NCBI GenBank assembly: GCA_965262705.1
Contig: OZ253556.1
Span: 930,001-994,000 of the forward strand
Direction of reading: 5' to 3'
DNA length: 64,000 bases
Source: UJ101 sp965262705
Lineage (GTDB): Bacteria > Bacteroidota > Bacteroidia > Flavobacteriales > UJ101
The position numbers and the translations under genes are program-made. Shown one piece after another: positions 34,872 through 43,423 of this stretch. How positions within the stretch are numbered: position 1 is the first letter of the stretch; every line of letters begins with the position of its first letter. Below the pieces are notes generated by a model. The model did not search any database. It worked only from the letters and a program-made list of their open reading frames with translations, and was not told where the DNA came from.

Positions 34872-35059
34872 GAGACCGTTGCAGAATGTATAAAAAAGTA
34901 TTAAAAGGAAAGCATCTAACTTCAAACTGCTTCTTTCTCAAAAAATTAAAATCCTCCACACCCATTAGGTTGCTCCGGTATTTAATTTTTATCGGGCGTT
35001 GCATTTCGACAAACTCAATACAAGCATTTTTTTGTTAGCGTGCTTTTTACAACGGTCTC
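34872..35059 (+). repeat. MITE copy, orientation A
   Basis: Tips GAGACCGTTGCAGAATGTAT and GCTTTTTACAACGGTCTC; perfect 5-bp target duplication AGATT (34867-34871 and 35060-35064). It contains the CATTTCGACAAACTCAATAC insert that only some copies have. Confidence 0.92.
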
Positions 35060-35107
35060 AGATTGTAATCGATGCCTCTGCGAAAGTACTTTTTGAAACG
35101 GCTTCAA

Positions 35108-36298
35108 TTAACGATTTTTTATTAAATATAAGTAAACTGGAAGATGATCGGAATACCCTCCTGCATATTTACTAAATGAATAAGTACGGAATGGATAGCC
35201 TTTATATCTTCCTGAAGTTTGTATTAAATAGTCGGGTTTAAAAATCCCATATTGAAATAATCTATAGGTCGTGTAATCTTTATCGAGGAGCGATGGTGTC
35301 ATGATAAGCTGGTCAAGCATATACCAATGGTCTTGATAGACCTCCGTACCAACGCCTTTTTTTGCGGCTCTTTCCATAGCGTTATACAATAGCGATCCTT
35401 TTTTAGCTAATCGTTTATCTGATACTGTTTTAAGATGTGATTTTACTCCCTCTTCAAAAGGTCCTTCATTGAAGTCTCCCATAATGATAATTTTAGCATT
35501 GGGGTCGTCTTTTTGAATTTCCTCTATTATTGAGCGACAAACCTCTGCAGCTTTCACACGTTTTTTTTCAGTGATTTTTTCACCCCCTCGTTTTGAAGGC
35601 CAGTGATTGACTATAAAATGAATTTTTTCTCCGTCTAAATATCCGGAAACCCGTAGAATATCGCGTGTATAATCTCGCTTAGCTTTTTTTTCATAAATAA
35701 ATACCGGATAAGGACGAGCATAAGTAACAGCAAATTTATTCTTCTGATAAATTAATCCGACATCAATTCCACGTGCATCAAAAGAATTAAAGTGCACCAC
35801 TCCATAATTATATTTTTTTAAAGCGGGTTGATTAATAAGATCTTGTAAAACATGTTCGTTTTCTAACTCGGACAGCCCTATAATCACGGGGGCATTTCCT
35901 GTTTTTGTTTGCCCTATTTCTGAAAGAACCCGGGCAATGTGCTGTAATTTTTCCTGATACTTGGCGTTTGTCCAATTTTTTTTTCCCTGTGGGGTGAATT
36001 CTTTTGTCAGGATTAAATCGCGCCGAACTTTCTTTCCCTTTAAATTATCATAAGTTAATTCTTCTTTATAAGGGTCTGTTTTTAAAGCCGCATCACTTTT
36101 CTTATCTACGCTTATGTGATAGCCTTTTTCCCAATAATTTTTAGCCCCGTCAATAATATCAGTAGATTCAGTAGTGTCAAATAAATTTTCAACATTATAA
36201 AAAGCAACTGTAACTAACTTATAAGATTGCTGTGCATGGATTTTTCCTAAAAAAGAACTTGCTAAAACCCATAATGATATAAAAGAATATTTTTTCAT
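35108..36298 (-). CDS. Secreted endonuclease/exonuclease/phosphatase-family protein
   Basis: After a signal peptide (MKKYSFISLWVLASSFLGKI then HAQ), the 396-residue protein has all EEP-fold motifs: VAFYNVENLFDT near residue 31, IIGLSELENEHVLQDL with the metal-binding Glu near 157, IHFIVNHWPSKRGG near 231, IIIMGDFNEGPFEEG near 270 and YSDHLPVYLYL at the C-terminus. Such proteins cleave phosphodiesters or phosphomonoesters with Mg; secreted ones often act as nucleases or phosphatases for nutrient gain. The exact substrate is open. It is a single gene. Confidence 0.9.
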   Translation of the reverse strand: MKKYSFISLWVLASSFLGKIHAQQSYKLVTVAFYNVENLFDTTESTDIIDGAKNYWEKGYHISVDKKSDAALKTDPYKEELTYDNLKGKKVRRDLILTKEFTPQGKKNWTNAKYQEKLQHIARVLSEIGQTKTGNAPVIIGLSELENEHVLQDLINQPALKKYNYGVVHFNSFDARGIDVGLIYQKNKFAVTYARPYPVFIYEKKAKRDYTRDILRVSGYLDGEKIHFIVNHWPSKRGGEKITEKKRVKAAEVCRSIIEEIQKDDPNAKIIIMGDFNEGPFEEGVKSHLKTVSDKRLAKKGSLLYNAMERAAKKGVGTEVYQDHWYMLDQLIMTPSLLDKDYTTYRLFQYGIFKPDYLIQTSGRYKGYPFRTYSFSKYAGGYSDHLPVYLYLIKNR

Positions 36299-36414
36299 AG
36301 GGCTATCAAAATAAATAGTATTATTTTTAGCAGGCTAAAATAGAAAAAAATTGATAATTTGAGCCTTTATAATCTAATAAAAAGATAATCGAGAAAATTT
36401 AATTTAAAGAAAAT

Positions 36415-37404
36415 ATGGCAAATACTCATTTTGTAGATTATATAAAAGTTTATTGTAAAAGTGGAGATGGCGGTTCGGGGTCGGTAAGTTTGCATCGTGA
36501 AAAATTTATAGATAAAGGCGGGCCTGATGGCGGAGATGGCGGCCGCGGCGGACATATTATTTTGCAGGGAGATAGCAATTTATGGACCTTGCTTCACCTG
36601 AAATACAGGCGCTATATTCGAGCGATGAATGGAAAACCCGGGGGAAAAAACCGATTGACGGGAAGAGATGGGAAAAATGTAATTTTAAAAGTTCCTGTCG
36701 GGACAGTGGCAAAAGATGAAAAGGCCAATTTTTTGCTTGAAATCACTAAACCCGGCGAACAAAAAATTTTAATAGAAGGGGGTAAAGGCGGACGAGGGAA
36801 TTGGCATTTTAAGTCGCCGACACGCCAAACCCCGCGCTATGCACAACCAGGAATTAATGGAACAGAAGGGCGGTATATTTTAGAGTTAAAAGTATTAGCC
36901 GATGTCGGGCTTGTAGGTCTTCCTAATGCCGGAAAGTCAACCTTACTTTCGGTAGTAAGTGCAGCAAAACCTAAAGTGGCTAGTTATGCGTTTACTACTC
37001 TAACTCCTAATCTAGGAATAGTAAAATATCATGATTTTCAATCTTTTGTTATGGCAGATATTCCTGGAATTATAGCCGGCGCTTCTGAGGGAAAAGGGTT
37101 AGGACATAGATTCTTACGCCATATTGAGCGCAATTCAACTCTTTTATTTTTGATTCCAGCCGATGCAGAAAATCATTTCGATGAGTATAAAGTTTTGTTG
37201 AACGAATTAGAAAAATATAATCCGGAATTATTGGATAAAAAAAGGTTAGTATCTATTTCAAAATCAGATATTTTAGATAATGAATTAAAAGCAGAAATCA
37301 GTGCTTTATTTCCACAGGAAATCCCATTATGTTATTTTTCGTCTATTACACAAGAAGGAATTGAAGAACTAAAAAATTTGCTGTGGGAGCAGCTAAATTG
37401 TTAA
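36415..37404 (+). CDS. obgE: GTPase Obg/CgtA
   Basis: ObgE is an essential GTPase that aids 50S maturation and stress control. The 329-residue protein has the Gly-rich Obg fold (GDGGSGSVSLHREKFIDKGG and GPDGGDGGRGGHIILQGDSN in the first 60 residues), then the G-domain with GLVGLPNAGKSTLLSVVSAA (G1, near 164), ADIPGIIAGASEGKGLGHRF (G3), and SISKSDI in place of NKxD for G4 near 280. The C-terminal OCT domain is absent, as usual in this phylum. The G4 SKSD is a mild deviation to note. Confidence 0.95.
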   Translation: MANTHFVDYIKVYCKSGDGGSGSVSLHREKFIDKGGPDGGDGGRGGHIILQGDSNLWTLLHLKYRRYIRAMNGKPGGKNRLTGRDGKNVILKVPVGTVAKDEKANFLLEITKPGEQKILIEGGKGGRGNWHFKSPTRQTPRYAQPGINGTEGRYILELKVLADVGLVGLPNAGKSTLLSVVSAAKPKVASYAFTTLTPNLGIVKYHDFQSFVMADIPGIIAGASEGKGLGHRFLRHIERNSTLLFLIPADAENHFDEYKVLLNELEKYNPELLDKKRLVSISKSDILDNELKAEISALFPQEIPLCYFSSITQEGIEELKNLLWEQLNC

Positions 37405-37484
37405 TTTTTTCAGTTATTATTTTCGATAAATGGTATTTTTGAGGCAAAATGGAGGCGCCTTCACATAGAGAAATATAGATATTT

Positions 37485-37958
37485 ATGAAAATTTGCCTTA
37501 TTCTGATTGGGAAAACAAATAATGCGCTTATGAATCAATTATTCGAAGAATATGAATCTCGCCTGAAGCATTACCTACCCTTTGAATACATGATTATCCC
37601 TGAAATAAAGAATAGAAAAAATAAATTTATTTCACAACAAAAAGCAATAGGAAGTAAGTTAATTTTAGAAAAAATAAATCCGCTGGTAATTAATATTTTA
37701 CTAGACGAGAAAGGAGCGTTATTTACCTCAAAAGGTTTTGCAAAAATGCTTCAGAAAAGAATGAATTCCGGGGTGCGGCAAATCAATTTTATTATAGGAG
37801 GACCTTACGGGTTTTCAGAGGAAATGTATCAAAAAATCCCTGAACGGTTAGCCCTTTCAAAGATGACTTTTTCCCATCAAATGGTGCGCATTTTTTTTGT
37901 CGAGCAATTATACCGTGCAATGACCATTATAAAAAACGAAAACTACCATCATGAATAA
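37485..37958 (+). CDS. rlmH: 23S rRNA (pseudouridine-1915-N3)-methyltransferase RlmH
   Basis: RlmH methylates pseudouridine 1915 in helix 69 of 23S rRNA. The 157-residue protein shows the SPOUT-fold features: KICLILIGKTN at the start, the NILLDEKGALFTSKGFA strand, the AdoMet-binding knot FIIGGPYGFSEEMYQ near residue 103, and the C-terminal MTFSHQMVRIFFVEQLYRAM, then TIIKNENYHHE. It is complete. It overlaps the start of the downstream protease gene by 8 bp, indicating coupled translation. Confidence 0.96.
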   Translation: MKICLILIGKTNNALMNQLFEEYESRLKHYLPFEYMIIPEIKNRKNKFISQQKAIGSKLILEKINPLVINILLDEKGALFTSKGFAKMLQKRMNSGVRQINFIIGGPYGFSEEMYQKIPERLALSKMTFSHQMVRIFFVEQLYRAMTIIKNENYHHE

Positions 37959-38799
37959 ATCTTTTATGAAAAAAACCATAACGAAGAAAGAATTTAGTCT
38001 AACCTATAGAAAAGCTGCTTCATATATTATCTTTTTTTTATTAGCCCTTATTTTTGTTTCTCTTATTACACTGATTATCAATTTTTTGTTAGAGGGAACG
38101 ATATTAAAAAGTGTGATAATTATTTTAAATGTACTACCCTTTATTCTCACTATTTTATGGGCTTTTTACCGTGCAAAAAAGAATCATGTTGTATTAAAAT
38201 TCTCGTTTTACCCCGCGATAAAATTATTTCCTGTTTTACTCTTGCTAACTTTTTGTATGTTAATGCTAAGTAGTTATTTAACGACACTTATTCCTCATGA
38301 TCAAGGATTTTTAAAAGAATTTTACGATAAATTCAATGGTAATATAAAATATTTGATGAATCCTAAATGGCTGTTAATTGTTGCCGCCTGCATTTTTGCA
38401 CCTATTTTTGAAGAAATGTTTTTTCGAGGATTATTATTAAACGGCTTGCTTAATCGTGCAAAAAATATACAACAGGTTTGGAGGGCTATTCTTTTCACCT
38501 CGTTTATTTTTGGTCTTATTCATGTAAATCCCTGGCAATTTATCGCCGGGGTAATTTCGGGGATAGCCCTTGGATATGTTTATTATCGAACAAAATCGCT
38601 AATGAACAGTATTTTTATCCATGCTTTAAATAACGGATTATCCGTCTTTATTCTTATTCAATATGGAGATTTAGAACCTGTAGAAATAGCTAATTATCCT
38701 AAGTATTATAATTTTTTATTTTTAACAGGATTTATTATTTGCCTGTTTTTAGTTCATTTTTTTACTGCCCAGTCTGTGTCTAAAAACAGTACATCGTGA
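37951..38799 (+). CDS. CPBP-family intramembrane metalloprotease
   Basis: This 282-residue, multi-span protein carries the Abi/CAAX-protease-like motifs: FAPIFEEMFFRGLLLNGLL (EExxxR, near residue 148), FIFGLIHVNPWQFIAGVISG (FxxxH, near 188) and a third NSIFIHALNNGLSVF motif near 224. These Glu, Arg and His residues form the metal site in the membrane. Family members process prenylated proteins or peptides, and some act in bacteriocin immunity. The target here is unknown. Translation may start at the first ATG (overlap with rlmH) or at Met6. It ends before a MITE. Confidence 0.92.
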   Translation: MNKSFMKKTITKKEFSLTYRKAASYIIFFLLALIFVSLITLIINFLLEGTILKSVIIILNVLPFILTILWAFYRAKKNHVVLKFSFYPAIKLFPVLLLLTFCMLMLSSYLTTLIPHDQGFLKEFYDKFNGNIKYLMNPKWLLIVAACIFAPIFEEMFFRGLLLNGLLNRAKNIQQVWRAILFTSFIFGLIHVNPWQFIAGVISGIALGYVYYRTKSLMNSIFIHALNNGLSVFILIQYGDLEPVEIANYPKYYNFLFLTGFIICLFLVHFFTAQSVSKNSTS

Positions 38800-38874
38800 A
38801 AATAGTAAGTTTAATTTGAGCGTTTTTCAAAAATTATTTTAGCGCTTAATAAGATAATAGCTTCATGAAATCTC

Positions 38875-39030
38875 AAGACCGTTGCAGAATGTATGAAAAA
38901 GAAAGCATCTAACTTCAAACTGCTTCTTTCTCAAAAAAATTAAAATCCTCCACAACCAAAAGGTTGCTCCGGTATTTAATTTTTATCGGGCGTTGCCTTT
39001 TTTTGTTAGCGTGCTTTTTGCAACGGTCTC
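38875..39030 (+). repeat. MITE copy, orientation A
   Basis: Tips AAGACCGTTGCAGAATGTAT and GCTTTTTGCAACGGTCTC. It is 156 bp and has lost the 15-bp CATAAAAAAGTATG part. No clear target duplication remains. The right tip lies just upstream of the acyltransferase -7 box. Confidence 0.8.
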
Positions 39031-39049
39031 AAGTTGTTTTTTACCTTTG
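39017..39049 (+). promoter_or_regulatory. Hybrid promoter with its -33 in a MITE end
   Basis: TTTG at 39017-39020 lies in the MITE right tip and is followed, 21 bp later, by TACCTTTG (39042-39049), a good TAnnTTTG. The acyltransferase ATG follows at 39054. Confidence 0.45.
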
Positions 39050-39053
39050 CATC

Positions 39054-39920
39054 ATGCAAAAGATTATTTACTATATTTTAGTTGGGCTCTCCCTATTACC
39101 TCTTAAAATACTGTATTTCTTTTCAGATATTATTTTTTTTATAATTTGCTACGTAATCCGTTATCGAAGGAAAGTCATAATGAATAATATTGCGCATTCA
39201 TTTCCTGAAAAATCAACTGAAGAGCAAAAAAAAATAGCAAAAAGGTTTTATCGTAACTTTTCAGATTATCTTATGGAAGGTCTAAGAGGGTTGACTATTT
39301 CAGAAAAAGAGTTAAAACGAAGAATAAAATTTGTTAATATAGAATTGTTGGAAAGACAAAAAAAGGAAGGTCGAAATACAGCAATTTTATCAGGACATGT
39401 ATTTAATTTTGAGTGGCTGGTGAGTATTATAAGTCATGTGAAAAGTTTCGACGGATTTTACTATATGTATAAACCATTAAAAAATAAATACTTAAATGAA
39501 CAAATAAAAAAGGTAAGAGAAAAATTCGAGGCTAAAGGCATTTCTTCAAAATCTACTTTTCGAGAGATTTTCCAAATTCCAAATGACGGAAAACAGATGA
39601 TCTACTTTTTATCTGATCAAAGCCCCAAAAAGGGACATGTGGGATATGCCTTGAAATTCCTGAATCAGGAAACCCCTGTTTTTACAGGCTATGAAAATAT
39701 CATAAAAAAATATAACCAGGCTCCTGTTTATGTAGATATTCTAAAAATAAGAAGAGGACGCTATAAAGCCAGTTTTTATAGTATCCATCCTCGTAACGGA
39801 ATACAATTTGAAAAGAATGAACTAGTTCACCAGTTTTTTGATTATCTGGAGCAAACGATCAAAAAAAGTCCGGATAACTGGCTATGGTCTCATAAACGGT
39901 GGAAATTAAAAAAGAAATAG
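39054..39920 (+). CDS. Lysophospholipid acyltransferase family protein (LpxL/HtrB-like)
   Basis: I start at ATG 39054 (MQKIIYYILVGLSLLPLKIL), because the longer frame to 38964 reads only MITE DNA. The 288-residue protein has an N-terminal membrane anchor, NNIAHSFPEKSTEEQKKIAK near 44, the catalytic GHVFNFEW (HxxxxE/D type) near 114, YYMYKPLKNKYLNEQIKKVR near 133 and FLSDQSPKKGHVGYALKFLN near 180. This is the late lipid A acyltransferase family, which adds a secondary acyl chain to lipid A, or similar ornithine- or serine-lipid enzymes. The next gene is a glycosyltransferase. Confidence 0.88.
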   Translation: MQKIIYYILVGLSLLPLKILYFFSDIIFFIICYVIRYRRKVIMNNIAHSFPEKSTEEQKKIAKRFYRNFSDYLMEGLRGLTISEKELKRRIKFVNIELLERQKKEGRNTAILSGHVFNFEWLVSIISHVKSFDGFYYMYKPLKNKYLNEQIKKVREKFEAKGISSKSTFREIFQIPNDGKQMIYFLSDQSPKKGHVGYALKFLNQETPVFTGYENIIKKYNQAPVYVDILKIRRGRYKASFYSIHPRNGIQFEKNELVHQFFDYLEQTIKKSPDNWLWSHKRWKLKKK

Positions 39921-39924
39921 ATTT

Positions 39925-40947
39925 TTGAAAATAGCGGTTGTTATACTCAATTGGAACGGAAAAAAATTACTGGAAAAATTTCTGCCTTCCGTCATAAAAT
40001 ATTCCTATAAGGCTGGTATTTATGTTATCGATAATGCCTCCTCTGATGGTTCTGTAACTTTTTTAAAATCAAGATATTCAGAGGTGAAAATCATACAGAA
40101 TAAAGAAAATTACGGGTTTTCAAAGGGTTATAATAAAGGATTAAAGAAAGTAGATGCTGAAGTTATCTGTTTATTAAACTCAGATGTAGAAGTAACAAAA
40201 GATTGGTTATATCCTATTGAAAATCTATTTAGTAAGGATAAAAATATCGCGGTTATTCAACCCAAAATATTAGATTATCATAAAAAAACATATTTTGAAT
40301 ATGCAGGTGCTGCCGGTGGTTTCATTGATAAATTAAGTTATCCCTATTGCCGGGGGCGCATCTTTAACACGATTGAAAAAGATCAAGGACAGTATAACGA
40401 TGAAATTGAAATTTTTTGGGCTTCGGGAGCTGCGTTTTTTATTCGTAAAGCATGTTACGAATCTGCAGGAGGGTTAGATGAAAATTACTTTGCTCATCAG
40501 GAAGAAATAGATCTTTGCTGGCGCCTTAAAAATCAAGGATATAAAATTATGTACACCTATAAATCAGTAGTTTATCATATAGGCGGCGCTACACTTCCCA
40601 TGATGAGCCCAGAAAAAATATTCTTAAATTTTAGAAACAGTTTATATAATATATTAAAAAATACCTCAGGAAATAAAGTTATTTTTAAACTTTTTTTCCG
40701 CCTGTTGATAGATGGTATAACGGGTGTTTATTTTATGCTTTTAGGAAGATTGAAACATACTTTTGCTATTGTAAAAGCACATTTTAGTTTTTATAAAAAT
40801 CTCTTTAAAATCATAAAAAGAAAAGAAAAAAGCATACAGCAAAAAAATCATTTTTCTTATTTTATCCTGTGGGAATATTTTATAATGAGAAGAAAAAAAT
40901 ATACCGACTTGAAACCTTCGCAAAACATAGAAAAGTATGGAGAATGA
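39925..40947 (+). CDS. Family 2 glycosyltransferase, TTG start
   Basis: The 340-residue protein starts at a TTG (39925), 4 bp after the acyltransferase stop; LKIAVVILNWNGKKLLEKFL is the exact expected start of GT2 enzymes. It has the nucleotide-binding IDNASSDGS, the LLNSDVEV (DxD-like) strand near residue 86, and the acceptor region FWASGAAFFIRKACYESAGG, then LDENYFAHQEEIDLCWRL near 175. A C-terminal helix may touch the membrane. It probably adds a sugar to a surface polysaccharide or lipid. It forms an operon with the acyltransferase. Confidence 0.9.
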   Translation: MKIAVVILNWNGKKLLEKFLPSVIKYSYKAGIYVIDNASSDGSVTFLKSRYSEVKIIQNKENYGFSKGYNKGLKKVDAEVICLLNSDVEVTKDWLYPIENLFSKDKNIAVIQPKILDYHKKTYFEYAGAAGGFIDKLSYPYCRGRIFNTIEKDQGQYNDEIEIFWASGAAFFIRKACYESAGGLDENYFAHQEEIDLCWRLKNQGYKIMYTYKSVVYHIGGATLPMMSPEKIFLNFRNSLYNILKNTSGNKVIFKLFFRLLIDGITGVYFMLLGRLKHTFAIVKAHFSFYKNLFKIIKRKEKSIQQKNHFSYFILWEYFIMRRKKYTDLKPSQNIEKYGE

Positions 40948-40987
40948 ATCATTTATACTTTTTTCAACAATCCTCTTAATGTAAATT

Positions 40988-41063
40988 GAGACCGTTGCAA
41001 AAAGCATTTTAGCCTCAAACTGCTTTCTTTTTCATACTTTTTTATGTGTTTTGCAACGGTCTC
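40988..41063. repeat. 76-bp minimal MITE
   Basis: Tips GAGACCGTTGCAAAAAGCAT and TGTGTTTTGCAACGGTCTC with only about 40 bp between; perfect 5-bp target duplication AAATT (40983-40987 and 41064-41068). It is an internal-deletion form that has clearly transposed or decayed in place. Confidence 0.92.
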
Positions 41064-41091
41064 AAATTACGTCGAACTCAAATTAATATAC

Positions 41092-41099
41092 TAACTTTG
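41092..41099 (+). promoter_or_regulatory. Predicted -7 box of pdxH
   Basis: TAACTTTG fits TAnnTTTG. The pdxH ATG lies 110 bp downstream; a half-MITE (41114-41189) separates the two. Confidence 0.45.
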
Positions 41100-41113
41100 G
41101 CTTTTGTCATGTT

Positions 41114-41189
41114 GAGACCGTTGCAAAACACATAAAAAAGTATGAAAAAGAAAGCATCTAACTTCAAACTGCTTCCTTCTCAAAAAATT
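41114..41189 (+). repeat. Left half of a MITE in the pdxH leader
   Basis: Starting at GAGACCGTTGCAAAACACAT the text follows the MITE up to CTGCTTCCTTCTCAAAAAAT and then stops; no right tip exists. Confidence 0.8.
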
Positions 41190-41209
41190 ATGAACTTTAC
41201 AAGAATATC

Positions 41210-41860
41210 ATGAACGAACAGGATTTAAGTAATTATCGAAAAATATATCACCTAAATACCTTAAGAAAAAAAGAACTTCATGAAGACCCTATCAAACAGT
41301 TTAAAAAATGGTTTCATGAAGCAGAAGCATCAAAAGTTTTTATGGAACCTAATGCTATGACTCTTTCAACTTATGGAAAAGACGATTTTCCTAAAAGCAG
41401 AGTGGTACTGCTTAAAAAATTTACCTGGGAAGGATTTGTTTTCTACACAAATTATCTGAGCGAAAAAGGGCTGGCAATTACTGAAAACCCTAAAGTTTGC
41501 CTTTCATTTTTTTGGGCAAATTTGGAAAGGCAGGTTATCATCAAAGGCAAAGCGGAAAAAATATCTCCTAATCTATCTGATGGTTATTTTGAGCAGCGCC
41601 CACGCGGCAGCCAGTTGAGTGCATGGGCATCTTACCAAAGTAAAGTAATTAAAAATCGTAATGTTTTGGAAGAGGAATTGAAAAAATGGGAGAAAAAATT
41701 TGAAGGCAAAGAAATTCCTCGGCCTGATCATTGGGGGGGCTACATCGTAAAGCCATTATCCATAGAATTTTGGCAGGGGCGGGCTGATCGTATGCACGAT
41801 CGAATCAGATATACCCTAAAAGAAGATTTTAACTGGAAAATAGAAAGATTATCTCCCTAA
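41210..41860 (+). CDS. pdxH: Pyridoxamine 5'-phosphate oxidase PdxH
   Basis: PdxH oxidises pyridoxamine or pyridoxine 5'-phosphate to the coenzyme PLP using FMN. The 216-residue protein has EPNAMTLSTYGKDDFPKSRV and VLLKKFTWEGFVFYTNYLSE near residue 49, KGKAEKISPNLSDGYFEQRP with RGSQLSAWASYQSKVI near 110, and the C-terminal GYIVKPLSIEFWQGRADRMH with DRIRYTL. All are hallmark blocks. It is a single gene with a leader containing half a MITE and a hairpin terminator after it. Confidence 0.97.
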   Translation: MNEQDLSNYRKIYHLNTLRKKELHEDPIKQFKKWFHEAEASKVFMEPNAMTLSTYGKDDFPKSRVVLLKKFTWEGFVFYTNYLSEKGLAITENPKVCLSFFWANLERQVIIKGKAEKISPNLSDGYFEQRPRGSQLSAWASYQSKVIKNRNVLEEELKKWEKKFEGKEIPRPDHWGGYIVKPLSIEFWQGRADRMHDRIRYTLKEDFNWKIERLSP

Positions 41861-41876
41861 AAATTTATAAAAAAGC

Positions 41877-41916
41877 GAGGCTGTTGAAAAATGCTTTTTA
41901 AAAAGCCTCTTTTTTT
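41877..41916 (+). terminator. Rho-independent terminator after pdxH
   Basis: GAGGCT (41877-41882) pairs with AGCCTC (41904-41909), with AAAAATGCTTTTT inside, followed by seven T. It also resembles a shortened MITE, so a repeat tip may have been reused as terminator. Confidence 0.7.
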
Positions 41917-41971
41917 GAATGGATCATTTTCTTGTAAGAAAAATTGTAAATTCGCCGGGGAAAAATATTAT

Positions 41972-43420
41972 ATGGGTAAATATAAGATTTGGGAATTATT
42001 ATCAAAAGGCAAAAAAATTCTTTCACAAGAGGTTGTACTTCAGGGCTGGGTACGCGCTTTTCGCAGTAAACGCTTTATCTCGTTAAATGATGGCTCAAGC
42101 ACAAAAAACATACAGTGTGTATTGGATTTTGAAAATTTTTCACCTAGTATTTTATCGAAAATCAGCGTAGGTGCCGCACTCAAAATAAACGGAAAAGTAG
42201 TTGAAAGCCAAGGGAAAGAACAAGAAATAGAAATCTTAGTAAGCCATATAAAAATTTATGGAGAGTCAGACCCTACAGCAGTACAAAAAACCATTTTACA
42301 GCCTAAGCGACATTCATTGGAAAAATTGCGCGAGCAGGCTCATTTACGCTTTAGAACTAATTTATTTAGTTCCGTAATGCGGATTCGCCATACTTTATCT
42401 TTTGCTATTCATCAATATTTTCATCAAAAAGGGTTTTTCTATGTTCACACGCCGATCCTTACACATTCCGATGCTGAAGGAGCCGGAGAAACCTTTCACG
42501 TGACCAATTTAGACTTTAACAACTTGCCTAGAAATGAAGACGGACAAGTTGATTTCTCAAAAGATTTTTTTAATAAACCTGTCAATCTTACTGTTTCTGG
42601 GCAGTTAGAAGGAGAAACCGCTGCTATGGCATTAGGGAATATTTATACTTTCGGTCCTACTTTTAGGGCTGAGAATTCAAATACACCTCGTCATCTCGCT
42701 GAATTTTGGATGATTGAACCTGAAATGGCTTTTTATGATTTAGACGATACCATGAGCCTTTCAGAGGATTTCCTCAAAAAAATAATCGAAGTTATACTAA
42801 ATAATTGTAAAGAGGATCTGCATGTACTTAACCAGCGCTTTGAGCAGGATGAAAAACAAAAACCAGTACTTCAACGTTCTGAAATGAATTTGATAGAACG
42901 GTTAAATTTTGTTATCAATCATGATTTTAAAAGAGTAAATTATACCGAAGCCATTGAGATTTTAAAAAATTCAACCCCCAATAAAAAGAGAAAATTTCAA
43001 TATCCTGTAAACAGCTGGGGAGTTGATTTGCAATCAGAGCATGAACGCTTTCTGGTAGAAAAACACTTTAAATGTCCGGTCATTTTATTTAATTATCCTG
43101 CAAAAATCAAGGCATTTTATATGAGATTAAATGAAGGCGAAAAAACCGTTCGTGCTATGGATGTCCTATTTCCGGGAATTGGTGAAATTATCGGCGGGTC
43201 GCAGCGTGAGGAGCGCTATGATGTCTTAGCGAATAGAATGAATGAAACAGGGGTTTCAAAAGATGAATTATGGTGGTATTTGGATACCCGTAAATTTGGA
43301 ACAGCACCACACAGCGGATTTGGATTAGGCTTTGAACGATTGGTAATGTATGTAACTGGAATGACAAACATTCGCGATGTCATACCATTTCCTCGAACCC
43401 CTAAAAATTGTGAATTTTAA
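41972..43420 (+). CDS. asnS: Asparagine--tRNA ligase
   Basis: AsnRS charges tRNA-Asn. I use ATG 41972 (MGKYKIWELLSKGKKILSQE), giving 482 residues, the usual size; the frame extends to 41891 without support. It has the OB-fold anticodon domain (VVLQGWVRAFRSKRFISLND), class II motif 1 around FFYVHTPILTHSDAEGAGET, motif 2 FTFGPTFRAENSNTPRHLAE (here TFGPTFRAENSNT), EFWMIEPEMAFYDL, and motif 3 SGFGLGFERLVMYVTGMTNI with RDVIPFPR. It is followed 3 bp later by rpoN, a conserved pair in Flavobacteriia. Confidence 0.97.
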   Translation: MGKYKIWELLSKGKKILSQEVVLQGWVRAFRSKRFISLNDGSSTKNIQCVLDFENFSPSILSKISVGAALKINGKVVESQGKEQEIEILVSHIKIYGESDPTAVQKTILQPKRHSLEKLREQAHLRFRTNLFSSVMRIRHTLSFAIHQYFHQKGFFYVHTPILTHSDAEGAGETFHVTNLDFNNLPRNEDGQVDFSKDFFNKPVNLTVSGQLEGETAAMALGNIYTFGPTFRAENSNTPRHLAEFWMIEPEMAFYDLDDTMSLSEDFLKKIIEVILNNCKEDLHVLNQRFEQDEKQKPVLQRSEMNLIERLNFVINHDFKRVNYTEAIEILKNSTPNKKRKFQYPVNSWGVDLQSEHERFLVEKHFKCPVILFNYPAKIKAFYMRLNEGEKTVRAMDVLFPGIGEIIGGSQREERYDVLANRMNETGVSKDELWWYLDTRKFGTAPHSGFGLGFERLVMYVTGMTNIRDVIPFPRTPKNCEF

Positions 43421-43423
43421 ATT

